Assembly (NCBI RefSeq): GCF_014218805.1
Contig: NZ_JACJUV010000001.1
Span: forward strand, 2,616,501 to 2,680,500
Direction of reading: 5' to 3'
Source: Teredinibacter franksiae
GTDB taxonomy: Bacteria; Pseudomonadota; Gammaproteobacteria; Pseudomonadales; Cellvibrionaceae
Length of the DNA: 64,000 nt
Below the pieces are notes generated by a model. The model worked only from the letters and a program-made list of their open reading frames with translations, searched no databases and was not told the origin of the DNA. Below, piece after piece: positions 1 through 9,929 of the stretch; positions within the stretch are counted from its first letter, which is position 1; every line of letters begins with the position of its first letter. Position numbers and translations under genes: made by a program.

Positions 1-520
1 GAAAAAGGGGAACGCAGTATAAGGATTGCTGGTTAAAAAAAGAACTGCGTTTTTGTTTAAAAAGGTGCTTAGTTAGTTTTATATATTGAATAAGAATATA
101 TAAAATATATAGATAGTATTATTTTAGTTATTAATATTAGTAAGCCTTTTTTTAGTGGATAACCCTTTTTTATGTAGATAAATCAATTTGTTACAGCAAG
201 TATAAGTTATAAATAGAATAGGTATTAGCTGATCAAAATATGTCAGAAAGCTGGGGTAGAAAAGGGCGGTTATCCAGCAGGTTGTTTTCTGCTCTATTTT
301 TGTGGGGATAGTTTTAAGTTTTGCCCTCAGGCTATTAAATAGTTATTAAGGAGTTACCCCTAAGCGGTTGAAAAACAACCTTATTCTTATCCACACCTGT
401 GCATAAACTGTGGTGAATCTGTTTGAATTGTTTAATAGCGCCTGTTTATTGTAAATTTTATGTTGATAAATTGTGTATAAATGTGGATAACTATTTAGCG
501 TTGCCTAATCAATAGTCAAA
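1..520. other. oriC: AT-rich intergenic region with DnaA boxes; candidate oriC
   Basis: No gene is seen here. Four 9-mers match the DnaA box consensus TTWTNCACA: 387-395 (plus, TTATCCACA), 398-406 (minus, TTATGCACA), 472-480 (minus, TTATACACA) and 482-490 (minus, TTATCCACA). Three more with one mismatch lie at 154-162, 173-181 and 461-469. The stretch about 60-230 is almost pure A/T and could serve as an unwinding element; a GATC lies near 230. In E. coli the origin lies beside mnmG, and mnmE starts the minus-strand cluster just to the right here, so mnmG may lie left of the window. Origin function is inferred; the boxes are seen. Confidence 0.65.
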
Positions 521-853
521 ATGAAAATGGGAACAATTATGTTAATGAGTAATATAGAGATCATACCTGGTAAGAAAATAGTGAAGCACCTCGGAGTCGT
601 AAACGGTAATACGGTCCGAGCAAAACATGTAGGCCGGGATTTAATGGCCGGTTTAAAAAATGTTTTTGGTGGTGAGCTACGGGGTTACACGGAACTATTA
701 CAGGAGTCTCGTGAAGAGGCTACTGCTCGGATGTGTGAACAAGCTGCGGCCATAGGCGGAAATGCGGTCCTAAATGTACGCTTTTCAACATCATCGATTA
801 CCGCTGGGGCGTCGGAGTTGTTGGCGTACGGGACAGCGGTTGTTGTTGAGTAA
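521..853 (+). CDS. YbjQ/UPF0145 family protein
   Basis: A 110-residue soluble protein of the YbjQ (UPF0145, so-called heavy-metal-binding) family, close to the family's usual length of about 105. The conserved core is visible: a glycine-rich strand followed by GLKNVFGGELRGYTELL, an arginine-rich helix and the closing AYGTAVVVE strand. Function of the family is not settled; it forms oligomers. The start is uncertain: ATG 521 has no clear ribosome binding site, while ATG 539 or 545 are preceded by GGGA at 528-531. It is followed 15 bp later by a membrane-anchored paralogue and then an M48 protease, so the three probably form an operon. Confidence 0.85.
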   Translation: MKMGTIMLMSNIEIIPGKKIVKHLGVVNGNTVRAKHVGRDLMAGLKNVFGGELRGYTELLQESREEATARMCEQAAAIGGNAVLNVRFSTSSITAGASELLAYGTAVVVE

Positions 854-868
854 CCGGAGTAGATATAA

Positions 869-1330
869 ATGGAACAAATAGTCGTATTTCTGGTTTTGTT
901 GGTGTTGGGATATGTTTTTGGGCGTATTGCGGAAAAGCGCCATTTTAAGTCGATAATAGAACGCGAACGGGCTTATTTACACCTTAAAACCTTTTCTACA
1001 AAGCGCATTCCTGTGTTTAAGCAACCGGTAGAAGGTGTATTGGTGGGCGGGAACGTAGTGGTATCTATTGATTACTTCAAGCGGGTTGCCGCCGGCTTAC
1101 GGGCTATTTTTGGCGGACGGGTGAGTGCCTACGAAAGTCTATTGGATAGAGCGCGTCGAGAAGCTGTTTTGCGAATGAAGGAAGATGCCATAGCCAAAGG
1201 AGCAAAAGCGGTGTTTAACCTAAAGCTGGAAACATCATCAATCTCCAAGGGACAAAAGAATCAAGTGGGTAGTGTTGAGGTTTATGCTTATGGTACGGGT
1301 TTGATACCGGGTGGAGCTCTTGAGGTTTGA
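869..1330 (+). CDS. membrane-anchored YbjQ-like protein
   Basis: 153 residues. Residues 4-20 are a hydrophobic segment (IVVFLVLLVLGYVFG) followed by basic residues, so the protein is probably anchored in the inner membrane with its domain in the cytoplasm. Residues about 48-147 repeat the YbjQ fold seen in the preceding gene, including GLRAIFGGRVSAYESLL and the terminal VEVYAYGTG strand. It therefore looks like a tandem duplicate that gained an anchor. Its TGA stop overlaps the TTG start of the next gene (TTGA), which implies translational coupling to the M48 protease. Biochemical function unknown. Confidence 0.8.
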   Translation: MEQIVVFLVLLVLGYVFGRIAEKRHFKSIIERERAYLHLKTFSTKRIPVFKQPVEGVLVGGNVVVSIDYFKRVAAGLRAIFGGRVSAYESLLDRARREAVLRMKEDAIAKGAKAVFNLKLETSSISKGQKNQVGSVEVYAYGTGLIPGGALEV

Positions 1331-2205
1331 CAGATGAACCGTTATTTGAAAACCGGTTGCCGCCAGAAAATATAAACGTTAGCCCCGAGCACCCTTTAAA
1401 AGAGTTTTTTTCTTTGCTCTTAGGTGGTGTTGTTATTGTGGTACTGCTGGTTACTTCGTTGGCGTTATTAACGGGTTGGTTAGCGCCAAAAATACCTTTT
1501 CACTATGAGCAAAAGCTTGCCGAAGGGTTCAGCGAAAGCTTATTTTCAACGTTTAATGACAATCTAAAGACTACTGACGACACGCAGAAAGTGGCTCGTC
1601 AACGTTATCTTGATAATTTAGCTAACAAAATCGTTACCGCCTGGCCTTTGCCACCCGGGGTTGAAGTGAGTGTTCACTATATTGACAGTGATACAGTAAA
1701 CGCATTCGCCACCATCGGCGGGCATATATTAATTTTTCGAGGGTTATTGGAAAAACTCGGAAGTGAAAACGGTATCGCGTTTGTATTAGCCCATGAAGTT
1801 GGCCATGTTGCGCATAGACACCCGATTCAGGCGATGGGGCGGGGCTTGGTGATTGGTTTATCGGTTGCTACGATTATTGGCGCCAGTGATTCCGGTGTGG
1901 TGGATATGCTCGCACCACAAGCTACAGCGGTAACGTCTCTCTCGTTTAGCCGAGCCCAGGAAACGCAGTCTGATGATTATGCGCTTGAGGTTTTACAGGG
2001 GCTTTATGGGCATGTAAATGGCGCCAGTGAGTTATTTGGAATACTGCAAAAAGAGCATAGTCAGTTGTTGGAGGTAGAGTTTTTCAGTACTCACCCTTTA
2101 AACAAAAAGCGACTTAAGCATATAGCCGAAGTGGAAAATGGCTTAGGTGAATTAGTGAAAATACCGGAGGGTTTGTTTTCTGACTCGGAGGCAATACAGC
2201 AGTAG
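1327..2205 (+). CDS. M48 family membrane metallopeptidase
   Basis: A 292-residue zinc metalloprotease of the M48 (Ste24/HtpX/BepA-type) group. Residues about 27-52 form one membrane segment. The catalytic HEVGH motif is at residues 156-160, and QETQSDDYAL further on supplies the third zinc ligand (Glu) in the usual ExxxD context. It has one transmembrane segment and no lipobox, unlike BepA. The start is TTG 1327 inside the stop of the previous gene; GGAG at 1313-1316 fits it, and no in-frame ATG lies nearby. The coupling to two YbjQ-like proteins suggests a membrane quality-control role, but that is only inference. Confidence 0.85.
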   Translation: MTDEPLFENRLPPENINVSPEHPLKEFFSLLLGGVVIVVLLVTSLALLTGWLAPKIPFHYEQKLAEGFSESLFSTFNDNLKTTDDTQKVARQRYLDNLANKIVTAWPLPPGVEVSVHYIDSDTVNAFATIGGHILIFRGLLEKLGSENGIAFVLAHEVGHVAHRHPIQAMGRGLVIGLSVATIIGASDSGVVDMLAPQATAVTSLSFSRAQETQSDDYALEVLQGLYGHVNGASELFGILQKEHSQLLEVEFFSTHPLNKKRLKHIAEVENGLGELVKIPEGLFSDSEAIQQ

Positions 2206-2297
2206 AACTCAGCATTTAGCCGATATTAATTACTTTATAGCGTTTTTCGGGTATTTTTAGTATGCGAGAAAGATTGGTAGAGGACGTTGGTTTTACG

Positions 2298-3653
2298 TTA
2301 TTTACCAATACAAAAACTCGAAAAAATCTTCCCCAGTAAATCATCGGGGGTAAAGCGACCGGTAATTTCGCTAAGGTGATCCTGGGCTAAGCGCAGGTCT
2401 TCAGCTAATAGCTCTCCGGCAGCGGCCGTTTCAAGTTGATGCTTGCCGCTTAGCATGTAGTTCAATGCTTGTTGAATAGCTTCTATGTGGCGACGACGTG
2501 CGCTAAAGCCGCCTTCGCCAACCTGGTGGTAGCCCATGACTTTTTTTAGGTGCTCTCGGAGGTTATCCAGACCAGCACCGGATTTTGCCGAAATGGCTAC
2601 TTCGTGAATTTTTCCATTAATTTCAGTCATTTTAAAACCACTTTCGTCGATTTTATTGTGGATTAACGTCACCTTGGAGAAACATTCTGGGTGCTGATTT
2701 AGCTGTTGCCAGTAGTCTTCTGTGTGAAGATCAATATTCACCGTAGTATCCAACATAAGCAAAATTCGGTCGGCTTTTGCTATTTCTTGCCACGCCCGCT
2801 CAATGCCTATTTGTTCAACTTTGTCTGGGCTTTGTCTTAATCCTGCTGTGTCGATAACGTGTAGTGGCATACCATCAATGTGGATATGTTCTCGTAGTAC
2901 ATCGCGGGTGGTTCCCTCAATATCAGTCACGATTGCCACGTCACTTTCGGCGAGGGCGTTTAGTAGGCTGGATTTGCCGGCGTTTGGTCTGCCGGCAATA
3001 ACAACTTTCATGCCTTCACGCATGAGTACGCCCTGTTGGGCGGCATCAAAAATTGCTTGGACTTGGCTAATAAGGTTATTAAGTTGACCGCTTACATGAC
3101 CGTCGGTTAGAAAGTCTATTTCTTCCTCGGGAAAATCGATAGCGGATTCAACATATATACGTAGTTGTATTAAATCGTCGACTAAAGTGTTGATCTTCTT
3201 CGAAAATGCACCCTTGAGCGAGTTAAGAGCTTGCATAGCCGCTTGTTTCGAACTGGCGTCGATGAGGTCGGCAATGGCTTCAGCTTGAGCGAGATCGAGT
3301 TTGTCGTTAAGGAATGCACGTTCAGAAAACTCCCCAGGCCTAGCCATGCGCGCACCCGTTTGGATTATGGCCGCTAACAGTAAATCTAGAATTACCGGGC
3401 CACCATGGCCTTGGAGTTCGAGGACATCTTCGCCGGTGAATGAGTGAGGGTTGGGGAAAAAGAGGGCGATGCCTTTGTCGAGTTGGTTTTGTTGGCTGTC
3501 GTTAAACGCGGTGTATATGGCTTCTCGAGGCTTGGGTACAAAACCGAGTAATTTGGAGGCAATTTTTTGTACGTTCGGCCCAGATACCCGCACAATACCG
3601 ACACCACCACGGCCTGGGGCCGTGGCAATTGCTGTTATGGTGTCGGTTGTCAT
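2298..3653 (-). CDS. mnmE: tRNA uridine-5-carboxymethylaminomethyl modification GTPase MnmE
   Basis: 451 residues, the normal length. MnmE works with MnmG to add the aminomethyl-type group to U34 of certain tRNAs. The N-terminal tetrahydrofolate-binding domain covers about 1-118, the helical domain flanks an inserted G domain at about 215-375 with P-loop GRPNAGKSS, the switch [14 protein letters not shown] and NKID, and the C-terminus is the diagnostic FCIGK with the catalytic Cys. The stop of yidC is 12 bp upstream and there is no obvious ribosome binding site, so it is probably read with yidC. Its partner mnmG is not in the window. Confidence 0.98.
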   Translation of the reverse strand: MTTDTITAIATAPGRGGVGIVRVSGPNVQKIASKLLGFVPKPREAIYTAFNDSQQNQLDKGIALFFPNPHSFTGEDVLELQGHGGPVILDLLLAAIIQTGARMARPGEFSERAFLNDKLDLAQAEAIADLIDASSKQAAMQALNSLKGAFSKKINTLVDDLIQLRIYVESAIDFPEEEIDFLTDGHVSGQLNNLISQVQAIFDAAQQGVLMREGMKVVIAGRPNAGKSSLLNALAESDVAIVTDIEGTTRDVLREHIHIDGMPLHVIDTAGLRQSPDKVEQIGIERAWQEIAKADRILLMLDTTVNIDLHTEDYWQQLNQHPECFSKVTLIHNKIDESGFKMTEINGKIHEVAISAKSGAGLDNLREHLKKVMGYHQVGEGGFSARRRHIEAIQQALNYMLSGKHQLETAAAGELLAEDLRLAQDHLSEITGRFTPDDLLGKIFSSFCIGK

Positions 3654-3665
3654 AGGGAGTTTTAC

Positions 3666-5354
3666 TTAGCCCGCTTTTTCTATTTGGCGGGTGATCAAGT
3701 ATTGCTGGGTAATAGACAGCGAGTTGTTTACAACCCAGTACAGTACTAAACCTGCGGGGAACATCATAAACAGCGCTGTAAAGAAGATAGGCATCATCTG
3801 CATAATTTTAGCCTGCATGGGGTCCGGTGGGGTTGGGTTCAGCTTTTGCTGAATCCACATTGTCGCGCCCATAATCGGTGGCAAGATGTAAAACGGGTCC
3901 CTTACACTCAGGTCGTGGATCCAAAAGAAGAAGGGTGAATGACGCAACTCTACCGATTCCATTAGTGTCCAGTAGAGCGCAATAAATACCGGCATTTGCA
4001 GCAATACCGGTAGACAGCCACCCAAGGGATTAACCCCTTCTTTTTTGTAGAGCTTCATTGTTTCCGCCGACATTTTTTGCCGGTCGTCACCATAGCGCTC
4101 TTTCAAATCTTGCATTAACGGTTGAACTTTACGCATCTTGGCCATGGAGCGGTAACTCATGGCAGAAGGGTATAGAAACAATAATTTTATACAGAATGTG
4201 AGTAGGATAATGGCGATACCCCAGTTGCCCACAAAGTCGTATATATAGTTAAGCGCAAAGTAGAGCGGCTTGGCTATCATCCATAACCAACCGAAATCGA
4301 TGGTGAGATATAGGTAGGGTGAGATCTGCTCCAAGTTGCGAATTTTTTTCGGGCCGACATAAAAGGCGGCTTTAAGGTTGCCGGTGGTGTGTGGGGCAAT
4401 TGTGGTGCTTTCGCTGGTAAAGCCCAGTAGATAAAAATCTTCTCCACTTTTTCGCAGGTTGTAGAAGTTCTTTTTGTCGGCGTCTGGTATCCAGGCACTA
4501 ATAAAGTAGTGCTGGATCATCGCTACCCAGCCGCCTTTGCTTTCAGACTTGAGAGATTCATCATCTAAATCATCGAAGCTGATCTTGTGGTAATTTTTTT
4601 CCGGTGTGGTAATTGCACCACCGAGGAATGGTTTCACGCCTATGCCAGAATCGGAAGGAGGTTCGTAGCTGTCGCGCTTAATTTGCCCGAAGAGGTTTGC
4701 CTTCCAGTTGGCGTCACTTTTGTTGGTGACCAGGTATTCAAGATCGATCAGGTGGGTACCGCGGTTGAAGGTATACCGCTTAATAATGTTCGCGTCGGCA
4801 TTATTGAATTTTAGGTCTATGGAAAGACTATCTTCGCCTTCTCTCAACTCAAAAGCCGTGGCATCTACTTTGTAAACAGGGCGTTGTTTGCCATCGATAC
4901 CGTTTGCACCGATTAATCCCGATTGAGCAATATAGGTGTGGGAGTTAGTACGGTTGAGCAGAATGAAAGGGTCGGGTTCATTGAGCTTCGCGTCGTAGTC
5001 GAGCAGGGCAACCTTAACAATGTCGCCGCCTTCCGTATCAATGACCACTTCCACGTTGTCGGTAACTACGGTGATTAGCTGCGAATATACGCGTTTAGGT
5101 GGCGATTGTGCAGGAACATCTGACTCTGAAGATTCCTCCGGTACGGTTGGAATTTCATTGATCGCCGCGGGTGTGGTTACCTGGGGTAATTCAGGTATCT
5201 GCGCAGCAGGAGTAGACGATGACGAAATTGTTGTTTGATCAGTGTTGACGGCGGATTGTGCGTGTTGTTTTTCCTGGAATTCACCCCAGCGAATAAACAA
5301 CAGGAACAATACAACTACGATGCCCCCAATGAGCGAATTACGAAGCCAATTCAT
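3666..5354 (-). CDS. yidC: membrane protein insertase YidC
   Basis: 562 residues, gammaproteobacterial length. YidC inserts and folds inner-membrane proteins, alone or with SecYEG. A single N-terminal membrane segment (about 8-22) is followed by a low-complexity Ser/Thr/Pro/Glu linker, the large periplasmic beta-sandwich P1 domain (about 95-340), and the conserved five-helix Oxa1-type insertase core (about 350-550), including [20 protein letters not shown]. It sits in the standard rpmH-rnpA-yidD-yidC-mnmE order. Confidence 0.98.
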   Translation of the reverse strand: MNWLRNSLIGGIVVVLFLLFIRWGEFQEKQHAQSAVNTDQTTISSSSTPAAQIPELPQVTTPAAINEIPTVPEESSESDVPAQSPPKRVYSQLITVVTDNVEVVIDTEGGDIVKVALLDYDAKLNEPDPFILLNRTNSHTYIAQSGLIGANGIDGKQRPVYKVDATAFELREGEDSLSIDLKFNNADANIIKRYTFNRGTHLIDLEYLVTNKSDANWKANLFGQIKRDSYEPPSDSGIGVKPFLGGAITTPEKNYHKISFDDLDDESLKSESKGGWVAMIQHYFISAWIPDADKKNFYNLRKSGEDFYLLGFTSESTTIAPHTTGNLKAAFYVGPKKIRNLEQISPYLYLTIDFGWLWMIAKPLYFALNYIYDFVGNWGIAIILLTFCIKLLFLYPSAMSYRSMAKMRKVQPLMQDLKERYGDDRQKMSAETMKLYKKEGVNPLGGCLPVLLQMPVFIALYWTLMESVELRHSPFFFWIHDLSVRDPFYILPPIMGATMWIQQKLNPTPPDPMQAKIMQMMPIFFTALFMMFPAGLVLYWVVNNSLSITQQYLITRQIEKAG

Positions 5355-5372
5355 GGTGGATTACTACCGTTA

Positions 5373-5678
5373 CTAATGAGGTTGGTGTTTTGGGTGAGAG
5401 GCTGGCACGGGATCATATCCCCCGTTATGCCATGGGTGGCATTTACCCACCCTTGTTATTGCCAAGTAAAAACCGCGGATAACGCCATGCCCTTTTACCG
5501 CTTCAATGGCGTAAGCCGAGCAGCTGGGCTCAAAACGACAACGTGGTCCGAGTAGGGGGCTCACCAAATAGCGGTAGGCATACACCGGTGATAAAACAAG
5601 CAGGTGTACAAAAGAAGAATTTACTTCTTTACCTGTAGTTTTTCCGGATTTTCCGCCCTTTTGGCAACACGTTTCCAT
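5373..5678 (-). CDS. yidD: membrane protein insertion efficiency factor YidD
   Basis: 101 residues; the core from PVYAYRYLVSPLLGPRCRFE through SCSAYAIEA and KCHPWHNGGYDPVP is the YidD signature (three conserved Cys). YidD is a small inner-membrane-associated protein that assists YidC-dependent insertion. The N-terminus is about 15 residues longer than usual because the only ATG (5678) lies 58 bp inside the 3' end of rnpA in another frame; no ATG, GTG or TTG codon lies in frame nearer the conserved region, so either the long overlap is real or a rare start is used. Confidence 0.9.
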   Translation of the reverse strand: METCCQKGGKSGKTTGKEVNSSFVHLLVLSPVYAYRYLVSPLLGPRCRFEPSCSAYAIEAVKGHGVIRGFYLAITRVGKCHPWHNGGYDPVPASHPKHQPH

Positions 5679-6037
5679 AGTTTTTCTAAAATGTTTAGCA
5701 ATTCCGAGTTGGCGATTTGGTCACCACCCCGTCGGGCCAGCACTATAGCATCTATTGCTGGGATATTGTGCTGTTTCAGCCTGAATGACTGGCGTATCAA
5801 ACGCTTTAGCTGATTACGGTTTACCGATAGACGAATATTTTTTTTGGCTATGATTAACCCAAGACGCGGGCGACCCAATAGATTGGGTTTGGCGAGAATG
5901 AGGAAGTTGGGGTGGGAAGCTTTTATAGGTGCGTTATCGAACACCGTTGAAAAATCACCGGAGTTTAATAATCTGTCGGACTTATTGAAGGTAAGACCCT
6001 TCCCCCGATCAGAGCGCTCCACTCCGGCAATATGCAA
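5621..6037 (-). CDS. rnpA: ribonuclease P protein component
   Basis: Small basic protein that helps the RNase P RNA bind precursor tRNA. The RNR motif region (KKNIRLSVNRNQLKRLIRQS) and the FxxVF-type start of the fold are clear. The open frame begins at TTG 6037 (138 residues); a GTG five codons later (6022) is an alternative and neither has a good ribosome binding site, as is common when rnpA is coupled to rpmH, whose stop is 12 bp upstream. The 3' end overlaps yidD. Confidence 0.93.
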   Translation of the reverse strand: MHIAGVERSDRGKGLTFNKSDRLLNSGDFSTVFDNAPIKASHPNFLILAKPNLLGRPRLGLIIAKKNIRLSVNRNQLKRLIRQSFRLKQHNIPAIDAIVLARRGGDQIANSELLNILEKLWKRVAKRAENPEKLQVKK

Positions 6038-6049
6038 AAATCTGCGTGA

Positions 6050-6184
6050 TTAAGCGGCTAACTGTGCGCGGCCTTTGGCACGACGACGAGCCAAAACTTT
6101 ACGACCACCTTTAGTAGCCATACGGGCACGAAAACCGTGGGTACGCTTGCGCTTCAAATTACTTGGTTGAAACGTTCTTTTCAT
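6050..6184 (-). CDS. rpmH: 50S ribosomal protein L34
   Basis: A 44-codon gene: it begins [18 protein letters not shown], contains a lysine/arginine-rich middle and ends GRAQLAA, the typical L34 sequence. AGGTGA lies about 7 bp upstream of the ATG. It heads the minus-strand rpmH-rnpA-yidD-yidC-mnmE cluster and faces away from dnaA across about 930 bp, the arrangement typical of Pseudomonas-like origin regions. Confidence 0.98.
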   Translation of the reverse strand: MKRTFQPSNLKRKRTHGFRARMATKGGRKVLARRRAKGRAQLAA

Positions 6185-7115
6185 TCCAGTTCACCTGTCT
6201 TTTCTGAGGAGAAGCGATCTCCCCGTTAGCATGTTAGTTCGTAAGCTGGGTAAAGCCCTAAACGCTGTAAGCGACTATTGGTTAGGTACTTGAACCCGAA
6301 GGACGCGCGATTTTATAGAAATGAGGATGGAAAATCAAACACTTTGATGTGCGGCGCAGTGTTAGAACTTAAGGTAGGGTTTAACCTGCCGAATATGAGT
6401 GGCTCGCTAGGCCATGAAAAACGTAGTAATAGACAGCTTATTAATAACATATAAACAGAGTTATCCACAAAATATAGTAAGCCTCACTTATTTAAAATAA
6501 ATATAACAATTACCATAAGGTTTTTTTACTAGCAGCGTAACACTCAGATTTAAAGGGAGTTTTTTATTTAATTTGAAAATAGAAGACTAACTTACTGTGG
6601 ATAAGTTATGTGTGAGAGAGTAGACTAGCGACCCGTTGTGAATAAGTAGTGAAGGTTTGTGGCGCGCTAATTGTTATAGCGGTATGCAGACCGTTAAGGT
6701 GCGTTACGTGCCAATATATCGGGTTTGTTTTTGCTTTCAGCTTAGCTCACCTTGGTGATGTAATTTGCCTATATAAGTTCTTTGGTTAAGGCGTATTAAA
6801 GGCTAAGGGTGCACCCAGTAAGCTAACCTCCAGCGTAAAGTTCGTTCAGGCTGTCAACCTTAAGGTTAGTTCCAGCTAGGAGTCTCAATAGAATCAAGGC
6901 TTCGTAGTACTAGAAGTATTAGTCGTATTTTCAGTTGTTCATGTTGTAACTCTATCCCTGTCTGTTTGTTGGTTTAATCGAGTTGATTAATGGGGGTTTG
7001 ATCGTTTCATTTCCTCCGAAATTGGCAGGAGTGGCGTTTTTTGAGTTCGGTTGAACAGCTTTTTCTTGGGCTTGGAAGCTCCAGGAACAAAAACTCAAAA
7101 AATTGGAGTCGTATT
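6185..7115. promoter_or_regulatory. rpmH-dnaA intergenic region with DnaA boxes
   Basis: No gene is credible in this 930-bp stretch. Three consensus DnaA boxes are seen: 6461-6469 (plus, TTATCCACA), 6596-6604 (minus, TTATCCACA) and 6637-6645 (minus, TTATTCACA), in an AT-rich context between about 6430 and 6600. The rpmH-dnaA gap acts as origin in pseudomonads and also carries divergent promoters and dnaA autoregulation sites. Whether this or the 1-520 cluster is the functional origin cannot be told from sequence alone. Exact promoters were not assigned. Confidence 0.6.
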
Positions 7116-8669
7116 TTGTCAAATAGTAGCTGGGAGCTATGTGCTTCGACATTGCAGTCTGAGTTGCCAGCACAGCAATTCAATACCTGGATTAGGCCTC
7201 TCAAAGTTAGCGATAGTACGGGTAACCTACTTCGGTTGTTGGCACCGAACCGGTTTGTCCTCGACTGGGTAAACGATAAGTTTAAAGCGCGTATAGAAGA
7301 GGTGTTGGCATCACAGCACAATGGGTATCGGCAGGTGGAAATAGCGGTAGCACCGCGGACTTCCACTGGATTTTCAGTAAACCTGAATACCAATGTACAA
7401 AATAATCCAGCAGCGGCTTTAACTAACCCTTCTCCTGCTTCAAACGTTACTGATAGTGCACCTTGCTCTCGGCCTCGAGTAATTGACACACCTTCGCCCG
7501 CACCTGAACAAGCAGTAGCGGACGATAATTTTGGCCATACGGATCCTTTGCTGGTTAGCCCCCCTAACATTCAAACATTTAGCCGTAATTTTCAGAATTT
7601 CGCGTCAGATCGCGTCAAAATCAAAGACGTTGAAGGCGGAATTCAACATAAAAATAACCTCAATACGAACTTTATCTTCGATAATTTCGTGGTTGGAAAG
7701 TCTAATCAATTGGGCCTGGCTGCGGCTAGCCAAGTAGCCGAAAACCCCGGTGGATCCTACAACCCTCTGTTTATATACGGTGGAGTAGGTCTAGGTAAGA
7801 CGCACTTAATGCACGCTGTGGGTAACGCATTGGTGCAGCGCAAGCCGGGCGCGCGGGTTGTTTATTTGCACTCAGAGCGGTTTGTTGCCGATATGGTAAA
7901 AGCGCTGCAACTCAACGCCATTAATGAGTTTAAACGTTACTACCGGTCGGTTGATGCATTGTTAATTGATGATATTCAGTTCTTTGCCGGTAAGGAGCGC
8001 TCACAGGAAGAGTTCTTCCATACCTTTAATGCTCTGTTAGAAGGCGGCCAGCAAATCATTCTAACGTGCGACAAGTACCCCAAAGAAATCAACGGGCTAG
8101 AAGAACGCCTTAAATCACGTTTTGGCTGGGGCCTTACGGTCGCTATCGAGCCGCCGGAGCTAGAAACACGTGTAGCGATACTGAAGGGTAAAGCTGAATC
8201 GGTGAATGTGCCACTTCCGAACGATGCGGCCTTCTTTATTGCCCAGCGAATCCGCTCAAATGTACGTGAGCTGGAAGGCGCGTTAAAGCGCGTAATTGCT
8301 AATTCTCAGTTTACAGGCCGCGAAATATCGGTAGATTTAGTGCGCGAATCGTTAAAAGACTTATTAGCACTGCAAGACAGGCTAGTTAGCATTGATAATA
8401 TACAGCGCGTTGTTGCAGAGTATTATAAAATCAAGGTTTCCGATTTGCACTCCAAACGCCGTAGTCGCTCTGTTGCACGGCCGAGACAGGTAGCCATGTA
8501 TTTGGCAAAAGACTTGACTCACCACAGTTTGCCGGAAATTGGCGACGCATTTGGGGGGCGTGACCACACAACGGTTTTGCATGCGTGTCGAAAAATTAAA
8601 GAGTTGCAGGAATCAGACGCCGATATTCGCGAGGATGTGAAGAACCTTCTGCGTACCCTTACTACCTGA
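7116..8669 (+). CDS. dnaA: chromosomal replication initiator protein DnaA
   Basis: AAA+ ATPase that binds DnaA boxes and opens the origin. From the chosen start it has 517 residues. Domain I begins [19 protein letters not shown]; domain II is a long low-complexity linker; the AAA+ domain has the Walker [10 protein letters not shown] at about 222-230 and Walker [10 protein letters not shown] at about 280; the C-terminal helix-turn-helix carries [14 protein letters not shown] at about 482. TTG 7116 is preferred because GGAG at 7105-7108 lies 7 bp before it and it gives a normal domain I; the frame stays open back to TTG 7041 but that extension is not family-like. Confidence 0.97.
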   Translation: MSNSSWELCASTLQSELPAQQFNTWIRPLKVSDSTGNLLRLLAPNRFVLDWVNDKFKARIEEVLASQHNGYRQVEIAVAPRTSTGFSVNLNTNVQNNPAAALTNPSPASNVTDSAPCSRPRVIDTPSPAPEQAVADDNFGHTDPLLVSPPNIQTFSRNFQNFASDRVKIKDVEGGIQHKNNLNTNFIFDNFVVGKSNQLGLAAASQVAENPGGSYNPLFIYGGVGLGKTHLMHAVGNALVQRKPGARVVYLHSERFVADMVKALQLNAINEFKRYYRSVDALLIDDIQFFAGKERSQEEFFHTFNALLEGGQQIILTCDKYPKEINGLEERLKSRFGWGLTVAIEPPELETRVAILKGKAESVNVPLPNDAAFFIAQRIRSNVRELEGALKRVIANSQFTGREISVDLVRESLKDLLALQDRLVSIDNIQRVVAEYYKIKVSDLHSKRRSRSVARPRQVAMYLAKDLTHHSLPEIGDAFGGRDHTTVLHACRKIKELQESDADIREDVKNLLRTLTT

Positions 8670-8764
8670 TTCTAAAGCTTAAATAAGGGTTTTGACACAA
8701 ACAATAAAAACTCGCTGTACATCATTGAATCTCAATCCAACCGTTCAGAATAAAGAGAAGCAGT

Positions 8765-9868
8765 ATGAAATTCACCGTTTCACGTGAAGCCCTGATTAAA
8801 CCACTGCAGCTGGTGGCAGGGGTTGTAGAGCGCAGGCACACCCTGCCTGTACTGGCCAATGTGTTGTTGGTAATAGAGGGCGATCAACTATCGCTAACAG
8901 GCACAGATCTAGAAGTTGAGATTGTAGGTAGGGTACAGCTTGAAGCAGCGCCAGGAGATGGTGAAATAACCGTTCCAGCGAAAAAGTTTTTGGATATCTG
9001 TCGCGCTTTGCCAGAGGAAAGCGTAATTGAGTTTTCCCTTAAAGATCAAAAGGTTACCGTAAAAAGCGGGCGTACACGCTTTACTCTTTCCACACTCCCC
9101 GCAAATGAATTTCCAGCGGTGGAGGAGGGCTCCAACGATATTGTATTCAGTAGCGAACAGAGAGAAATAAAACGGCTAATTGATCGTACTAGCTTTGCTA
9201 TGGCACAGCAGGATGTACGCTACTATTTAAACGGTATGTTGTGGGAAGTTAGGCCTACTGAGCTGCGCGTAGTTTCAACCGATGGTCACCGTTTGGCGAT
9301 GTGTACACGCCCTTGCGCCATTGATGTAACAGAGAGTCGGCAAGCTATTTTGCCACGCAAAGGTGTTATTGAGCTTTCTCGTTTACTAAACGATAGCGAA
9401 GAGCAAGTACACGTTTCGCTAGGCTCCAGCCATATTCGCGCTACTACCAACGAATACACCTTTACTTCCAAATTGGTTGACGGCAAATTTCCGGATTACG
9501 AACGAGTGTTGCCACAGGGTGGCGATAAATTCGTGCTTGGTAATCGCTCCGAACTCAAACAAGCCTTTGCGCGCACCTCTATTTTATCTAACGAAAAGTA
9601 CCGTGGTGTTCGGTTGGAGCTAGAAACAGGAATGCTAACCATTATTGCCAACAATCCCGAGCAAGAGGAAGCAAAGGACCAAGTAGCCGTAGACTACACA
9701 GGTGAATCGCTTGAGGTAGGCTTCAACGTCAGTTATCTGCAAGATGTAACCAATGTATTAGATTCAGAGAACATAAAAATCACTTTGGCCGACTCCAATA
9801 GCTCGGCGTTAATTGAGGAGCCTGAAAACTCTGATTCGGCGTATGTTGTGATGCCGATGCGTCTCTAG
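8765..9868 (+). CDS. dnaN: DNA polymerase III beta sliding clamp
   Basis: 367 residues, standard length. It forms the ring-shaped dimer that tethers DNA polymerase III to DNA; three repeats of the clamp fold are evident, beginning MKFTVSREALIKPLQ and ending with the usual YVVMPMRL. AGAGAAG precedes the ATG. It lies 95 bp after dnaA and 61 bp before recF in the conserved dnaA-dnaN-recF-gyrB order. A short inverted repeat (9886-9892 with 9907-9913) in the gap to recF may attenuate read-through. A parS-like sequence overlaps its first codons. Confidence 0.98.
   Translation: MKFTVSREALIKPLQLVAGVVERRHTLPVLANVLLVIEGDQLSLTGTDLEVEIVGRVQLEAAPGDGEITVPAKKFLDICRALPEESVIEFSLKDQKVTVKSGRTRFTLSTLPANEFPAVEEGSNDIVFSSEQREIKRLIDRTSFAMAQQDVRYYLNGMLWEVRPTELRVVSTDGHRLAMCTRPCAIDVTESRQAILPRKGVIELSRLLNDSEEQVHVSLGSSHIRATTNEYTFTSKLVDGKFPDYERVLPQGGDKFVLGNRSELKQAFARTSILSNEKYRGVRLELETGMLTIIANNPEQEEAKDQVAVDYTGESLEVGFNVSYLQDVTNVLDSENIKITLADSNSSALIEEPENSDSAYVVMPMRL
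8776..8791. promoter_or_regulatory. parS: weak parS-like site at the dnaN start
   Basis: CGTTTCACGTGAAGCC matches the consensus TGTTTCACGTGAAACA at 13 of 16 positions, with the central TTTCACGTGAA intact. It lies inside codons 4-9 of dnaN. ParB binding is plausible because stronger copies occur 1.6 and 2.2 kb downstream, but three mismatches in the arms make it doubtful alone. Confidence 0.4.
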
Positions 9869-9929
9869 CACAAGATAATGTGTTTTAGGGCGTAGTGCTG
9901 TTCATGCGCCCTAGGCACTACAGGCATTT

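Noticed and set aside
7007-7570. 187-codon open frame on the minus strand over the dnaA start
   Set aside because: It is antisense to dnaA domains I and II, shows no family motif and has no ribosome binding site.
8694-8720. TTGACA with a weak -10 upstream of dnaN as a promoter
   Set aside because: The -10 hexamer at 17-18 bp spacing is poor (CTGTAC or TGTACA), so no promoter was called.
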